Origin: Prauserella_A sp040645195
GTDB taxonomy: Bacteria > Actinomycetota > Actinomycetes > Mycobacteriales > Pseudonocardiaceae
Direction: 5' to 3'
NCBI RefSeq assembly: GCF_040645195.1
Contig: NZ_JBEYXW010000024.1
Span: 1 to 64,000, forward strand
Length of the DNA stretch: 64,000 nt
In this document: piece by piece, positions 16,673 through 24,740 of the stretch
Layout of the letters: the number at the start of each line of letters is the position of its first letter
Numbering within the stretch: the first letter of the stretch is position 1
The notes under the pieces: generated by a model
Database searches by the model: none
What the model saw: the letters and a program-made list of their open reading frames with translations, nothing else
What the model was told of the DNA's origin: nothing
Position numbers and translations under genes: made by a program

Positions 16673-17092
16673 GTGATCATCTGCGACACCGCGCCGCTCG
16701 TTGCCGCTGCGCTCTACAAAGATCCCGATCACCACCAGTGCATCGAGCTATTTACCGGTCTCCGACTGGCGAATCGCCGCATGCTGCTACCCGCGCCGAT
16801 CGTCGCCGAGGTCGGCTACCTCCTGACGGTCAAGGCTGGCCCACAGATCGAGGCGAACTTCCTGCGCTCGTTGGCCAACGAGGACTTCGAGGTAGTCCCG
16901 CTGGCGACCGCCGACTACGACCGCATGGCTGAGCTGGTTGAACGCTACGCAGACATGCCGCTAGGAACCAGTGACGCCTCCGTCATCGCCCTGGCGGAGC
17001 GCTTAAACATCGCCGAAGTGGCCACACTCGACCGACGCCACTTCACTGTGGTCCGCCCCCGTCACGTGCAAGCCCTCACACTGCTTCCCTGA
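16673..17092 (+). CDS. VapC-like PIN-domain ribonuclease toxin
   Basis: The 139-residue protein has the acidic residues expected of a PIN nuclease: Asp5 (IICDTAPL), Glu46 (VAEVGYL), Asp101 (GTSDASVIALAE) and Asp120 (VATLDRRHF). Such enzymes cleave specific RNAs, often tRNAs, with Mg or Mn ions. Start is GTG 16673, six bases after the antitoxin stop, so both are probably one transcript. VapBC pairs often stabilise integrated elements, which fits its position between two tRNA-derived fragments. Confidence 0.85.
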   Translation: MIICDTAPLVAAALYKDPDHHQCIELFTGLRLANRRMLLPAPIVAEVGYLLTVKAGPQIEANFLRSLANEDFEVVPLATADYDRMAELVERYADMPLGTSDASVIALAERLNIAEVATLDRRHFTVVRPRHVQALTLLP

Positions 17093-17124
17093 GCCCCTTC
17101 CGGGCCTGGGCGACACGGTAAGGC

Positions 17125-17150
17125 GGATTTGAACCTGCGACCCCTTGACC
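17125..17150 (-). repeat. Fragment matching the 3' half of tRNA-Pro (att remnant)
   Basis: Read on the minus strand, 26 bases (GGTCAAGGGGTCGCAGG followed by TTCAAATCC) equal, from memory of actinobacterial tRNA-Pro(GGG), its anticodon-stem 3' side, variable region and T-arm start. The T-stem partner does not pair and there is no acceptor stem, so it is not a functional tRNA. Integrative elements of the pSAM2 type use tRNA-Pro, so this may be a relic attachment core. Confidence 0.5.
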
Positions 17151-17496
17151 TTATCCGGGCGTCCGGCGACCCGAGACGATGTTCCCAACTCCACACCTGA
17201 GCTGGGCGAACGTGTTCGGCACTTGTCGTCACTCGCCGTGCGTTGCCGGTCGCATGTTGGCTGAATGTTGGTCTCCCCCGTCGCGCGGTCGAACGTCAGC
17301 TCCCAGCGCTGGGCGGCTCGATCGAGAACCTGTGATCTAGAGATCGTCCTTCGAGCGCAGCTCCGCAATGGTTCGAACAACCAGTATCTCTGCAGTTGCA
17401 TACAGGTCCCAACGCGATAACGAGCCCCCTGGGCGTGAAACGTGTCCATATGCCTACTCGAAGTACACGAGGCGATCATCGAGAAGGGACACATCC

Positions 17497-19236
17497 ATGC
17501 CGAGACAGCCGTCGAAGGCAGCCAAGGTTTCGCTATACCGCTTGGCCCTGAAGGCCAATTGCGACCTCTCGCTCGGCGTGCAAAAAAAAAGTACCTCGAA
17601 ACGGGCCAATTCGAAACGAATAGAACGGAAATAGCTGACAGCAAGGGGCTGCTGGTTCATGGCGCTATCCCAAACGATAGACCAAAATGGGTAGAACATG
17701 CAGTATCAATTTCATCTGTTCAATTTACGGTAAGTAATCAAACTTCTGCAGGCCTGCTACTGATTCGCCCAGAAGAAGGGGATGACCACTGCTACTGTAT
17801 GTCATGGAGCATGGGGCATCTGCTCATAAATTCGACCTATGTTGACGACGGCTTTGGCTTGCGGCTTGCTTTACGAAAATCCGATCCTGAAGAGGTGCGG
17901 GCGCTAACTTCTCATGCTCTCGACACCGTCCCGAGAACGGCGAGAACTTCAGTCATCGGCGGTGCGCCATTAGATTCTTTCGGGCTTGAGGAAATAGGTG
18001 AGATAGTAAGCAGATTTGTTGGCCGAATCGAAGCGGTCGATCTGACGTGCGATATTAAACCGAGTATTACAAAAGTTGGCGCGGCAAAAGTGGTTGGCCC
18101 AAATCGAAAGATAACGGTTCGTGGCGCTGACGCCCTTGGCATTCCCCTAGCCAAATCGCCGAGCGAACTTCTAGCAGACCTCCAACTAATCGACGCGGTC
18201 GTGAACAATGACGATCCCAGGGATGAGCTAAGGCATCTCGAGAACACGCAACCTCTTCGACCTGGAAACGGAAAAATCCCCGATCTGGAAAAGCTCCTCG
18301 CGAAGGAGCTACGTCCAACCGGTTCTAACCTCGCGCTCTGCTGGCCAGCCGAGTTCGACGAAGAGCCTGGCGAGGTCGCGCAGTACAAGGTAGTCGGAAC
18401 GGGATCGAGTAAATCACAGTACTACTATGAACTGGAGATCGACTGCTTGGTTTCGCCTCTCGAAGATCTCGAACCGGATCTTAGGTTCAAGCGGCTGCGT
18501 TCGATGAAGATCCAGGGACAGGCAGAGGATGGCTCGGCGCTCACACGGGAGATAAGCGGCGACAAGTGGCTGATGTACCAAACCGACATGGAAGGCGGAA
18601 CGTACGTCTTCCATAGGGGCCGTTGGTACAACATAGGAGGCGCATATCTGGAAATGCTCGGGGGCAGGCTGGAACGAATTTTTTTCTAAGCGGTACGACA
18701 CCGAATTGCCAAAGTGGCCCAAACAGAATAAAAGGCGTAAGTCCAACGGCGCCGAGTACGTTGACTGGGCGAACGAGGCCATTTACAACGATGATGTTGT
18801 TGGGCAACTCCAAGGGTACGTATCGCTCGATCGACGGATGATTAAAACAGTCCAGCATCCACGAGGATTTGAATCCTGCGACTTTTTGACGCCTGACGAC
18901 CGACTCGTTCACGTCAAGAGGCTAGACGACTCCGTCGCAGCTAGTCACCTTTTCAATCAGGCTGCCAATTCCGCCGAGGCGCTGACGCGACAACCGGACG
19001 CAAAGGAAAAATTTCGAGAAAAAGTTTACGAAATAAGTGCAGGAAAGCGGGTCTTGCCGGAGAATTTCAGACCTAAAGCAATAGTTCTGGCTTTCGCTGG
19101 CAGGAGCGCCTCGCCGGACGATCTTTTCACCTTTTCCCAGGTAAGTCTCAGCAGGTGCGCACAGCAGATTAACGGAGTGGGACTGACGCTCGAAATTGCA
19201 CAGATCAACGAGTCTGACGAGATCGTAGCCTCGTAG
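17497..19236 (+). pseudogene. DUF6119 (TIGR04141)-family protein gene, interrupted by two frameshifts
   Basis: Translation from ATG 17497 (behind AAGGGAC) gives AAKVSLYRLALKANCDL, the expected start of the family. The frame is lost in a run of nine A (17582-17590). The main body then reads in the -1 frame from YLETGQFETNRTEIADSKGL to 18689, where TAA follows a run of seven T (18679-18685). The remainder continues in the first frame (SKRYDTELPKWPKQNKRR, then FESCDFLTPDDRLVHVKRL) to 19236. One added A and one removed T would restore about 579 codons, the usual family length. The family is sporadic in bacteria and archaea and often lies in mobile or defence-rich regions; its biochemical role is unknown to me. 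The gene is far more AT-rich than its neighbours and uses TTA codons at 17871 and 17970, signs of transfer. Sequencing error, true decay or slippage are all possible. Confidence 0.7.
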
Positions 19237-19463
19237 TACCTGGCGGCAGCTTGCATCTTCTCGAACGAATCTCGCTCGCTTGGTGGTCATCCCGGAGCCT
19301 GCCCGTCCGGCGCGGACATGTTCTTTCTTCTTGGAACGCGGCCCTGTTCCCCGGCCTGCCTCGGCTCCGGCCGATGCGCGCGACCGGCGCCAGCCGCACG
19401 CCCCGCGCAGGTTCGGGCGGGGCGAGAGAGGCTGAGGTCGAGCGGCCGCCTTGAACAAGTAAA
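19237..19463. other. Gene-free stretch at the right end of the island
   Basis: Between the DUF6119 remnant and the right flanking repeat, base composition returns to high GC. I find no coding signal, tRNA or convincing terminator here. Confidence 0.5.
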
Positions 19464-19661
19464 GAAACTCTCAAAACATGCTCTACGGCATGGTCCGTCT
19501 GCTTCGGAATGATGAGACGGCTGGTGTATCAAGCGTCGATGGGTCGCTGGTAGGCGTTCTGGACGTATGTGGGACATTTGATCTTCATGTCCAGTCCCAC
19601 AAGTCGCTGACCAGCACACATCGTGCCCCCGACGGGACTCGAACCCGCACTTGATCGATTT
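19464..19661. repeat. Right flanking direct repeat, overlapping the tRNA gene (att-like)
   Basis: This is the right copy of the 16048-16239 repeat, 3,416 bp away over its first part, with short differences (such as GCTCTACGG for GTCCTGCGG). It runs into the 3' half of the intact tRNA. The repeat includes about 150 bp outside the tRNA, more than a simple attachment core. Two tandem or successive insertions sharing the same end sequence would explain that. Confidence 0.8.
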
Positions 19662-19697
19662 TAAGTCGACTGCCTCTGCCGATTGGGCTACGGGGGC
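19624..19697 (-). tRNA. tRNA with anticodon UAA (Leu-type), short variable region
   Basis: The 74-nt gene folds as a cloverleaf: acceptor GCCCCCG/CGGGGGC, anticodon stem GTCGA/TCGAT with loop CTTAAAA, and T-arm GCGGG TTCGAGT CCCGT. The anticodon TAA (19661-19663) reads UUA leucine codons. Bacterial tRNA-Leu normally has a long extra arm, whereas here only five bases (CAAGT) separate the anticodon stem from the T-stem. The D-stem is only three pairs. No CCA is encoded. Its 3' half is duplicated at 16203-16239, so it is the attachment site of the adjoining island, which lies on its 3' side. Confidence 0.8.
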
Positions 19698-19723
19698 ATG
19701 TGCAGCTTATGCCCCCGTAGCTG

Positions 19724-21046
19724 TTACGACTTGGAAGCCCTGGCGAACTCTTCCTTCGGGTTGTTGATCTGGCCGAGCGAGACGACCTCGCGGCGCAGCA
19801 GGCCGCCCAACAGCCAGTCCAGCATGATCCGGACCTTGCGGTTGAACGTCGGCATGGCCTTCACGTGGTAGGCGCGGTGCATCAGCCACGCCACGAAGCC
19901 CTTGACCTTGATGTTGAAGGTGTCCGCGACGCCCTTGTGCAGGCCCAGGCTGGCGACCGAGCCGACGTTCTTGTGGAAGTAGTCCACCGGCGCACCGCCG
20001 CGCAGCACCCGGATGATGTTCTTCGACAGGTGGCGCGCCTGCCGGACCGCGTGCTGGGCGTTCGGCGGGCACGTGGCTGTCGGGTCGTCCTCGGTCCGGG
20101 ACAGGTCAGGGACAGCAGCGATGTCACCGGCGGTCCAGGCGTCGGGCTGGCCGACGACCTGCAGGCCCGCGGTGGCCTCGAGCCGGCCCCGCTTGTCGAT
20201 CGGCAGGTCCGAGTTGGCCAGCACCGGGTTGGCCTTCACACCGGCCGTCCAGATGATCGTCTCGCTGTCGAACTCGGTGCCGTCGGACAGCACCACGTGG
20301 CCGTTCTCGAACGACTTGGCAGCGGTGGAGAGGAACACCTCGATGCCACGCTTCTCCAGCTGCTCGACCGTCCACACGCCCAGGGTCTCGCGCACCTCGG
20401 GCAGGATGCGGCCTGCCGCCTCGACGAGCACCCACCGAATGTCCTCCGGCTCGATGTTCTCGTAGTAGCGGGTCGCGAAGCGGGTCATGTCCTCGAGCTC
20501 GGCGAGGGCCTCGATACCAGCGAACCCGCCACCGACGACGGTGAAGGTCAGCAAACGCTTGCGCAGCTCGGGGTCCAGCGTGCTGGCGGCCTCGTCGAGC
20601 TTGGTCAGCACGTGGTTGCGGAGGTAGATCGCCTCACCGATGGTCTTGAAGGCGATGCCCTCCTCGGCGAGGCCGGGGATCGGCAGCAGCCGGGCGACAG
20701 AACCGAGCGCCACCACGAGCACGTCGTAGTTGAGCTGCTCGATGTGGCCGTCGGCGGCCTCGACCGTCACGGCCTTGCGCTCGTGCTCGATCTTGGTGAC
20801 GCGGGCGGTCAGGACATGGCAACGCCGGAGCGCCCGGCGCAGCGGAACGACAACGTGCCGCGGCTCGATGGACCCCGCAGCCGCCTCGGGGAGGAACGGC
20901 TGGTAGGTCATGTGCGGCTGAGGATCGACGACCGTCACGGACGCCTCGTTGGCGCGCAGCTTCTTCTGAAGCCCAAGAGCCGTGTACAGGCCGACGTATC
21001 CGCCACCGAGGACCAGGATCCTCGTCGGTTCCGACTTGACTGCCAT
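19724..21046 (-). CDS. ndh: Type II NADH:quinone oxidoreductase
   Basis: The 440-residue flavoprotein has an N-terminal FAD Rossmann motif (LGGGYVGLYTA, from residue 13) and a second NAD-binding motif (VVGGGFAGIEALAELEDM, about residue 170). It also has GDIAAVPD near 320 and an amphipathic C-terminal membrane-binding region (FNRKVRIMLDWLLGGLLRREV). It oxidises NADH and reduces menaquinone at the inner membrane face without pumping protons. ATG 21046 was chosen because the Rossmann strand starts soon after; an upstream extension is Arg-rich and lacks family features. It lies next to the tRNA gene and is core metabolism, marking the right boundary of the island. Confidence 0.9.
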   Translation of the reverse strand: MAVKSEPTRILVLGGGYVGLYTALGLQKKLRANEASVTVVDPQPHMTYQPFLPEAAAGSIEPRHVVVPLRRALRRCHVLTARVTKIEHERKAVTVEAADGHIEQLNYDVLVVALGSVARLLPIPGLAEEGIAFKTIGEAIYLRNHVLTKLDEAASTLDPELRKRLLTFTVVGGGFAGIEALAELEDMTRFATRYYENIEPEDIRWVLVEAAGRILPEVRETLGVWTVEQLEKRGIEVFLSTAAKSFENGHVVLSDGTEFDSETIIWTAGVKANPVLANSDLPIDKRGRLEATAGLQVVGQPDAWTAGDIAAVPDLSRTEDDPTATCPPNAQHAVRQARHLSKNIIRVLRGGAPVDYFHKNVGSVASLGLHKGVADTFNIKVKGFVAWLMHRAYHVKAMPTFNRKVRIMLDWLLGGLLRREVVSLGQINNPKEEFARASKS

Positions 21047-21155
21047 GCGTCCATACTCGCACCCCCCACGGGGCTCCCGCGCGCGGGCCCACCTGGCTGT
21101 GACCAGCGTCGCCACGTTTACGCAAACGATTCAGATGAGGCCTCAACGTGATGTC

Positions 21156-21881
21156 TCAGCCGAGGCCGGCGACGTCCTTCGCCTCCCGGAGAACGGCTTC
21201 CAGCATCGCCGGTGTCAGCCTCCCGGTGAAGGTGTTCTGCTGCGATACGTGATAACACCCCAGCAGGTGGAGCTCGGTGGGGCCGTCGAGCACGACGTGG
21301 GCTCCGTGCGCGAAGCGCGGCCTCGGCCGCGGCACCACCCAGCCGGCGGCGGCGAGGACGGGCAGCAGCGCCTGCCAGCCGAAGGCCCCGAGCACCACCA
21401 CCGCACGCAAGGTCGGCCGGAGCAGTTCGAGCTCTGTGGCCAGCCACACACTGCACCGGTCGCGCTCAGCAGGGGTCGGCTTGTTCGCAGGCGGCGCACA
21501 GTGGACCGGCGCCGTGATCCGGGTGCCGCGCAAGGTCAGGCCGTCGTCGCGCCGGACCGACGTTGGCTGCGAGGCCAGCCCGACGTTGTAGAGCGCCTGG
21601 AACAGCACGTCCCCGGAACGGTCCCCGGTGAACATGCGTCCGGTGCGGTTACCTCCGTGGGCCGCCGGCGCCAGGCCGACGACGGCAAGCGCGGCATCGG
21701 CCGGGCCGAAGCCGGGCACCGGCCTGCCCCAGTACGTCTCCCCGGCGAACGAGGCGCGCTTCGTCTGCGCGACCTGCTCGCGCCAGCTGACCAGCCTCGG
21801 GCAGGCGCGGCACTCGCTCACCGCCCGGTCGAGCTCGGCCAGCGTTGTCGCCGCGGTAACCATCTCCATATTGTGCGTCAT
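21156..21881 (-). CDS. Family 5 uracil-DNA glycosylase (UdgB type)
   Basis: The 241-residue enzyme shows the family 5 motif A GLAPAAHGGNRTGRMFTGD and motif B HVSQQNTFTG. Cysteines for the iron-sulfur cluster are present (CRACPRL at 24-27, plus C near 127 and 138). Family 5 enzymes remove uracil, and also hypoxanthine or xanthine, from double-stranded DNA, a repair job suited to high-GC genomes prone to cytosine deamination. The start is ATG 21881, though ATG at 21866 is also possible. It is divergent from the S10 peptidase gene with only 13 bp between starts, so the two share a very compact promoter region. Confidence 0.9.
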   Translation of the reverse strand: MTHNMEMVTAATTLAELDRAVSECRACPRLVSWREQVAQTKRASFAGETYWGRPVPGFGPADAALAVVGLAPAAHGGNRTGRMFTGDRSGDVLFQALYNVGLASQPTSVRRDDGLTLRGTRITAPVHCAPPANKPTPAERDRCSVWLATELELLRPTLRAVVVLGAFGWQALLPVLAAAGWVVPRPRPRFAHGAHVVLDGPTELHLLGCYHVSQQNTFTGRLTPAMLEAVLREAKDVAGLG

Positions 21882-21894
21882 CTAGGTTGGTCGC

Positions 21895-23391
21895 ATGCCC
21901 GACAAGCCCACTGCTGACGACGACCTGGAGAACACCGGGCCGGAGGCCAAGACCGACGTGAGCGAGCCCGCCGACGACCTGGTGACCACCAGCCACACCC
22001 TCACGATCAAGCGCCGCAAGCTCGCCTACACCGCCCAGACCGGCCGGATCGTACTGCGCCAGGAAACTCTCACCGACGGCAAGTTCGACGGCCACAAGCC
22101 CAAGGCGGAAGTCTTCGTGACCGCCTACACCCTCGACGGCGCCGATCCGGCGAGCCGGCCCGTGACGTTCGCATTCAACGGCGGCCCCGGTTCCTCCAGC
22201 ATCTGGCTGCATCTGGGTGTGCTGGGCCCACGCCGTGTCGTCTCCGGCGACGTCAACGATCCGGAGCCGCCGCCGTACCGGCTCGCCGACAACACCGAAA
22301 CCCTGCTGACCCACAGCGACCTGGTGTTCATCGACCCGGTGTCGACCGGCTACTCGCGGGCCGTCAACGGCGAGAAACCCAAGGATTACCACGGCTTCAC
22401 GCCCGACGTGGAATCCGTCGGCGAGGTGATCCGGCTGTGGATATCCCGCAATGAGCGGTGGCTGTCACCGAAGTTCGTGGCCGGCGAGTCGTACGGCACC
22501 CTGCGGGCAGCGGCACTCGCGACGCACCTTCAGGAGCGCCACGGCCTCTACCTCAACGGCCTGCTGCTGATCTCCTCGGTGCTGGAAATGGGCACGATCT
22601 CGTTCAGCGAGGGCAACGACGTACCGTACTCGCTGTACGTGCCGACCTACGCCGCGATCGCCCACTATCACGGTAAACACGGCGACCGGCCACTGGCCGA
22701 GGTGCTCGCCGAGGCCGAGGAGTTCGCCTCCCGCGACCTGCCGTGGGCGCTGCAACGCGGCGCGCGGCTCTCCGAGACCGAGCGGGCCGACCTGGTGCGC
22801 CGCCTCGCCACGCTCACCGGCCTCCCTGAGTCCTATGTGGATCGCGTGAACCTGCGGATTGAGCACGTTCGGTTCTTCACCGAGCTGCTGCGGGACCAGG
22901 GACTCACGACGGGACGGATGGACGGCCGGTTCACCACCTGGGAGCCGGATGGCGGGCGGGAACACATGAGCGACGACGCGTCCATCTCGCGCATCATCGG
23001 CGCGTATTCCGCTGGCTTCAACCACTACGTGCGCGCCGAGCTCGGGTACTCCAACGACCTGCCGTACGAGATCCTGTCACTCGACGTCAACCGCGCATGG
23101 TCCTTTTCGGACTTCGAGGGCCGACAGGTGTCCGCTGTGGACGGTCTGAGCGCGGCCATGCGGGCAAATCCGCACCTGAAGGTGCATGTGGCACTGGGAC
23201 ACTACGACGGCGCCACGCCGTACTACGCAGCTGAGCATGTGATAGCGCGGCTGCAGATCCCGGATGCCCTGCGGGCCAACGTGGAGCTGGCCTACTACCC
23301 GGCGGGGCACATGATGTACGTGCACGAACCGTCCCGCATCCAGCAGGGCAAGGACCTGGCGACGTTCATCGCGGCCAGCTCGAACCGATAG
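21895..23391 (+). CDS. S10-family serine carboxypeptidase-like protein
   Basis: The 498-residue protein has the S10 signature segments: FNGGPGSSSIW (oxyanion region), AGESYGTL with the catalytic serine, GHYDGATPYYA with the aspartate, and YYPAGHMMYVHEP with the histidine. No signal peptide is present; the N-terminus is acidic and hydrophilic, so it appears cytoplasmic, as are other bacterial members of unknown substrate. There is no ribosome site before ATG 21895, so the mRNA may be leaderless. The last 36 bases plus four following bases are duplicated exactly at 24679-24718, and what looks like its native terminator now lies at 24741, beyond a small insertion. Confidence 0.88.
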   Translation: MPDKPTADDDLENTGPEAKTDVSEPADDLVTTSHTLTIKRRKLAYTAQTGRIVLRQETLTDGKFDGHKPKAEVFVTAYTLDGADPASRPVTFAFNGGPGSSSIWLHLGVLGPRRVVSGDVNDPEPPPYRLADNTETLLTHSDLVFIDPVSTGYSRAVNGEKPKDYHGFTPDVESVGEVIRLWISRNERWLSPKFVAGESYGTLRAAALATHLQERHGLYLNGLLLISSVLEMGTISFSEGNDVPYSLYVPTYAAIAHYHGKHGDRPLAEVLAEAEEFASRDLPWALQRGARLSETERADLVRRLATLTGLPESYVDRVNLRIEHVRFFTELLRDQGLTTGRMDGRFTTWEPDGGREHMSDDASISRIIGAYSAGFNHYVRAELGYSNDLPYEILSLDVNRAWSFSDFEGRQVSAVDGLSAAMRANPHLKVHVALGHYDGATPYYAAEHVIARLQIPDALRANVELAYYPAGHMMYVHEPSRIQQGKDLATFIAASSNR

Positions 23392-23395
23392 CAGA
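23356..23395 (+). repeat. 40-bp direct repeat, left copy (3' end of peptidase gene)
   Basis: Forty bases beginning CTGGCGACGTTCATCGCGGC and ending in the stop codon plus CAGA recur exactly at 24679-24718. The left copy is the true gene end. Site-specific integration into a gene's 3' end, with the end regenerated by the element, leaves this pattern. Confidence 0.85.
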
Positions 23396-23704
23396 AGATG
23401 ATCTAAGCCGACGCGGGCATGGGACAAACGTGGGACCGAAGGGGCTAACACCCGGAGGTACCCATGTCCCACGTCGGCCGACCCCGGCTGTGTGAGGCTC
23501 GCGGCCGTCACCGCCACGATTGTTCTCCAGCGCGGACGCCAACCGGGCCAACGTGGCCGGGCGGCAGGTGGTGCGCTTGCCCTGTTCGATGCGCGCGACG
23601 GTGTCCACCCCGACCGTGGCGGCCTCGGCGAGCTGTTCCTGGGACAGGTCGCGGGCCTTGCGGAACCGGGCCAGGTTCTCTGACAGCGGGCTGCTGGCCG
23701 CCAT
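23366..23704 (-). CDS. XRE-family helix-turn-helix protein, probably truncated
   Basis: The 112-residue product begins with a good Cro/CI-type HTH (ENLARFRKARDLSQEQLAEA, then VDTVARIEQGKR and TLARLASALE). The family would then continue with a short helix ending the domain. Here the sequence turns into low-complexity Arg/Pro/Gly residues and runs antisense over the peptidase 3' end. The C-terminal half is therefore probably not original, and the gene looks cut by the insertion junction at about 23500. It may have regulated the neighbouring Nudix gene, which ends 35 bp upstream on the same strand. Confidence 0.5.
   Translation of the reverse strand: MAASSPLSENLARFRKARDLSQEQLAEAATVGVDTVARIEQGKRTTCRPATLARLASALENNRGGDGREPHTAGVGRRGTWVPPGVSPFGPTFVPCPRRLRSSSAIGSSWPR
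23411..23474. repeat. GTGGGAC-type direct and inverted repeats beside the insertion end
   Basis: TGGGAC occurs twice in direct order (23420-23425 and 23431-23436), and ACGTGGGAC (23428-23436) has its inverse GTCCCACGT at 23466-23474. The same GTGGGAC/GTCCCAC pair lies in the repeats flanking the tRNA island. Such clusters next to a duplicated core resemble integrase arm sites. Confidence 0.4.
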
Positions 23705-23738
23705 GTCGCCTCCCCGTGGCGTACGCAGCGTGAGCAGC

Positions 23739-24227
23739 CTACCTCGCTATGCGTTCGCCGTTTTCGGACAGAACGAGTTCGCCACGTGCGGCAGCGTCCA
23801 CGGCGACTGCCAGACGCGCCGCCAGTGATGGCTTGACCTTGCCCTTTGCCTCGTCCAGCGCGTACAGCCCGACGGAGACGATCTCGGGATCTGTCAGCGC
23901 CAGCTGCCGCACTTCCTCCTCGGTCACGCGGCCGCCATCGAACACGAACGCCATGCCCTCCGGCATCCGGTCGTCTGCCGGGACGTGGTCAATCACCAGT
24001 AGCCGGGCGAGCGGACGCTCGATGCCGAGTTCCTCCCGCACCTCCCGGACAGCCGTGACCCACGGGGATTCGTCGGCGTCCACAGCGCCACCGGGGATGT
24101 CCCACTGCGGTTTGTATGACGGCTCCACGAGCAGGACCCGGCCGGCGCCATCCCGGAACAGCACGCCCGCAGACATCCGCTTGCGGTGCAGAGAGCGCAC
24201 ATACTCGTCGAACGGCAGGAGATCCAC
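23739..24227 (-). CDS. Nudix hydrolase
   Basis: The protein of about 162 residues carries a complete Nudix box (GGAVDADESPWVTAVREV, then REELGI), preceded by KRMSAGVLFRDGAGRVLLVEP. Nudix enzymes hydrolyse nucleoside diphosphates linked to another moiety; the substrate cannot be predicted here. The chosen start is GTG 24227 (VDLLPFDEYVRSL), where family similarity begins. A GTG at 24281 would add 18 residues, and neither has a ribosome site. It lies inside the segment that separates the S10 peptidase gene from its terminator and so probably arrived with it. Confidence 0.85.
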   Translation of the reverse strand: MDLLPFDEYVRSLHRKRMSAGVLFRDGAGRVLLVEPSYKPQWDIPGGAVDADESPWVTAVREVREELGIERPLARLLVIDHVPADDRMPEGMAFVFDGGRVTEEEVRQLALTDPEIVSVGLYALDEAKGKVKPSLAARLAVAVDAAARGELVLSENGERIAR

Positions 24228-24293
24228 GCGCCCGAGGCTACCCGCCGAACCACCCGCAGGAAGTTCACTCGCAGACCTCACGCGGTGGCGACG

Positions 24294-24362
24294 ATGAACG
24301 ACGTGATCGCCACCTGCGGCGACTGCAACGGCCGAGGAACCGTCGTCATCGTCGAGGACTGA
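24294..24362 (+). CDS. Possible 22-residue CxxCxGxG mini-protein
   Basis: ATG 24294 opens a 22-codon frame whose product contains CGDCNGRG, the half-motif of DnaJ-type zinc ribbons, followed by GTVVIVED. It is too short to fold around zinc alone without dimerising. There is no strong ribosome site. It is listed because the larger gene at 24846 encodes a similar CxxCHDTG ribbon, so it could be a relative or a fragment. Confidence 0.3.
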   Translation: MNDVIATCGDCNGRGTVVIVED

Positions 24363-24678
24363 CCGCTATTCGGACACAATGAGAGCCCGCAAGTCAGCAA
24401 CCGAGCAGCAGATCCGCCGCAGAACCGGGAAATCCTCAGCTTCCACCTACGGAAGGCGGCCGAGGCGGTTGGTACCACGGGGAAGTCGGGGTACGCGCCG
24501 CGCCGCGGGATCGCGACGAGGCTGCTGAGGGCGGTCTGGCCATGTTCCAGCTCACCGAAGTGATGGGCCCTAGCGACATCAACCTGTCCCGTGAGTACAT
24601 ACAGCAGAACAGCACCGCCCGCGCACGTGTGCTCGCCCCGCTCGGCGAGACCACACAGTTGTCCGTTGTGGACGGTAT
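24363..24678. other. Gene-poor right part of the small insertion
   Basis: Short frames here (one starting at ATG 24379, basic and low complexity; another containing LTEVMGPSDINLSREYIQQ) match nothing I recognise. They may be gene fragments carried by the insertion. Confidence 0.4.
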
Positions 24679-24718
24679 CTGGCGACGTTCATCGCGGCCA
24701 GCTCGAACCGATAGCAGA
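24679..24718 (+). repeat. 40-bp direct repeat, right copy
   Basis: This is an exact copy of 23356-23395, the end of the S10 peptidase gene with its stop codon. The sequence before it has no similarity to the peptidase, so only the end was copied. The distance between copies is 1,323 bp. Confidence 0.85.
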
Positions 24719-24740
24719 GCTGCGCGGCAATGGCTCCACC

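Noticed and set aside
17093..17496. Possible integrase gene beside the tRNA-Pro fragment
   Set aside because: The minus-strand frame contains a suggestive stretch (RWELTFDRATGETN) but lacks the Arg-His-x-x-Arg-Tyr recombinase motifs.
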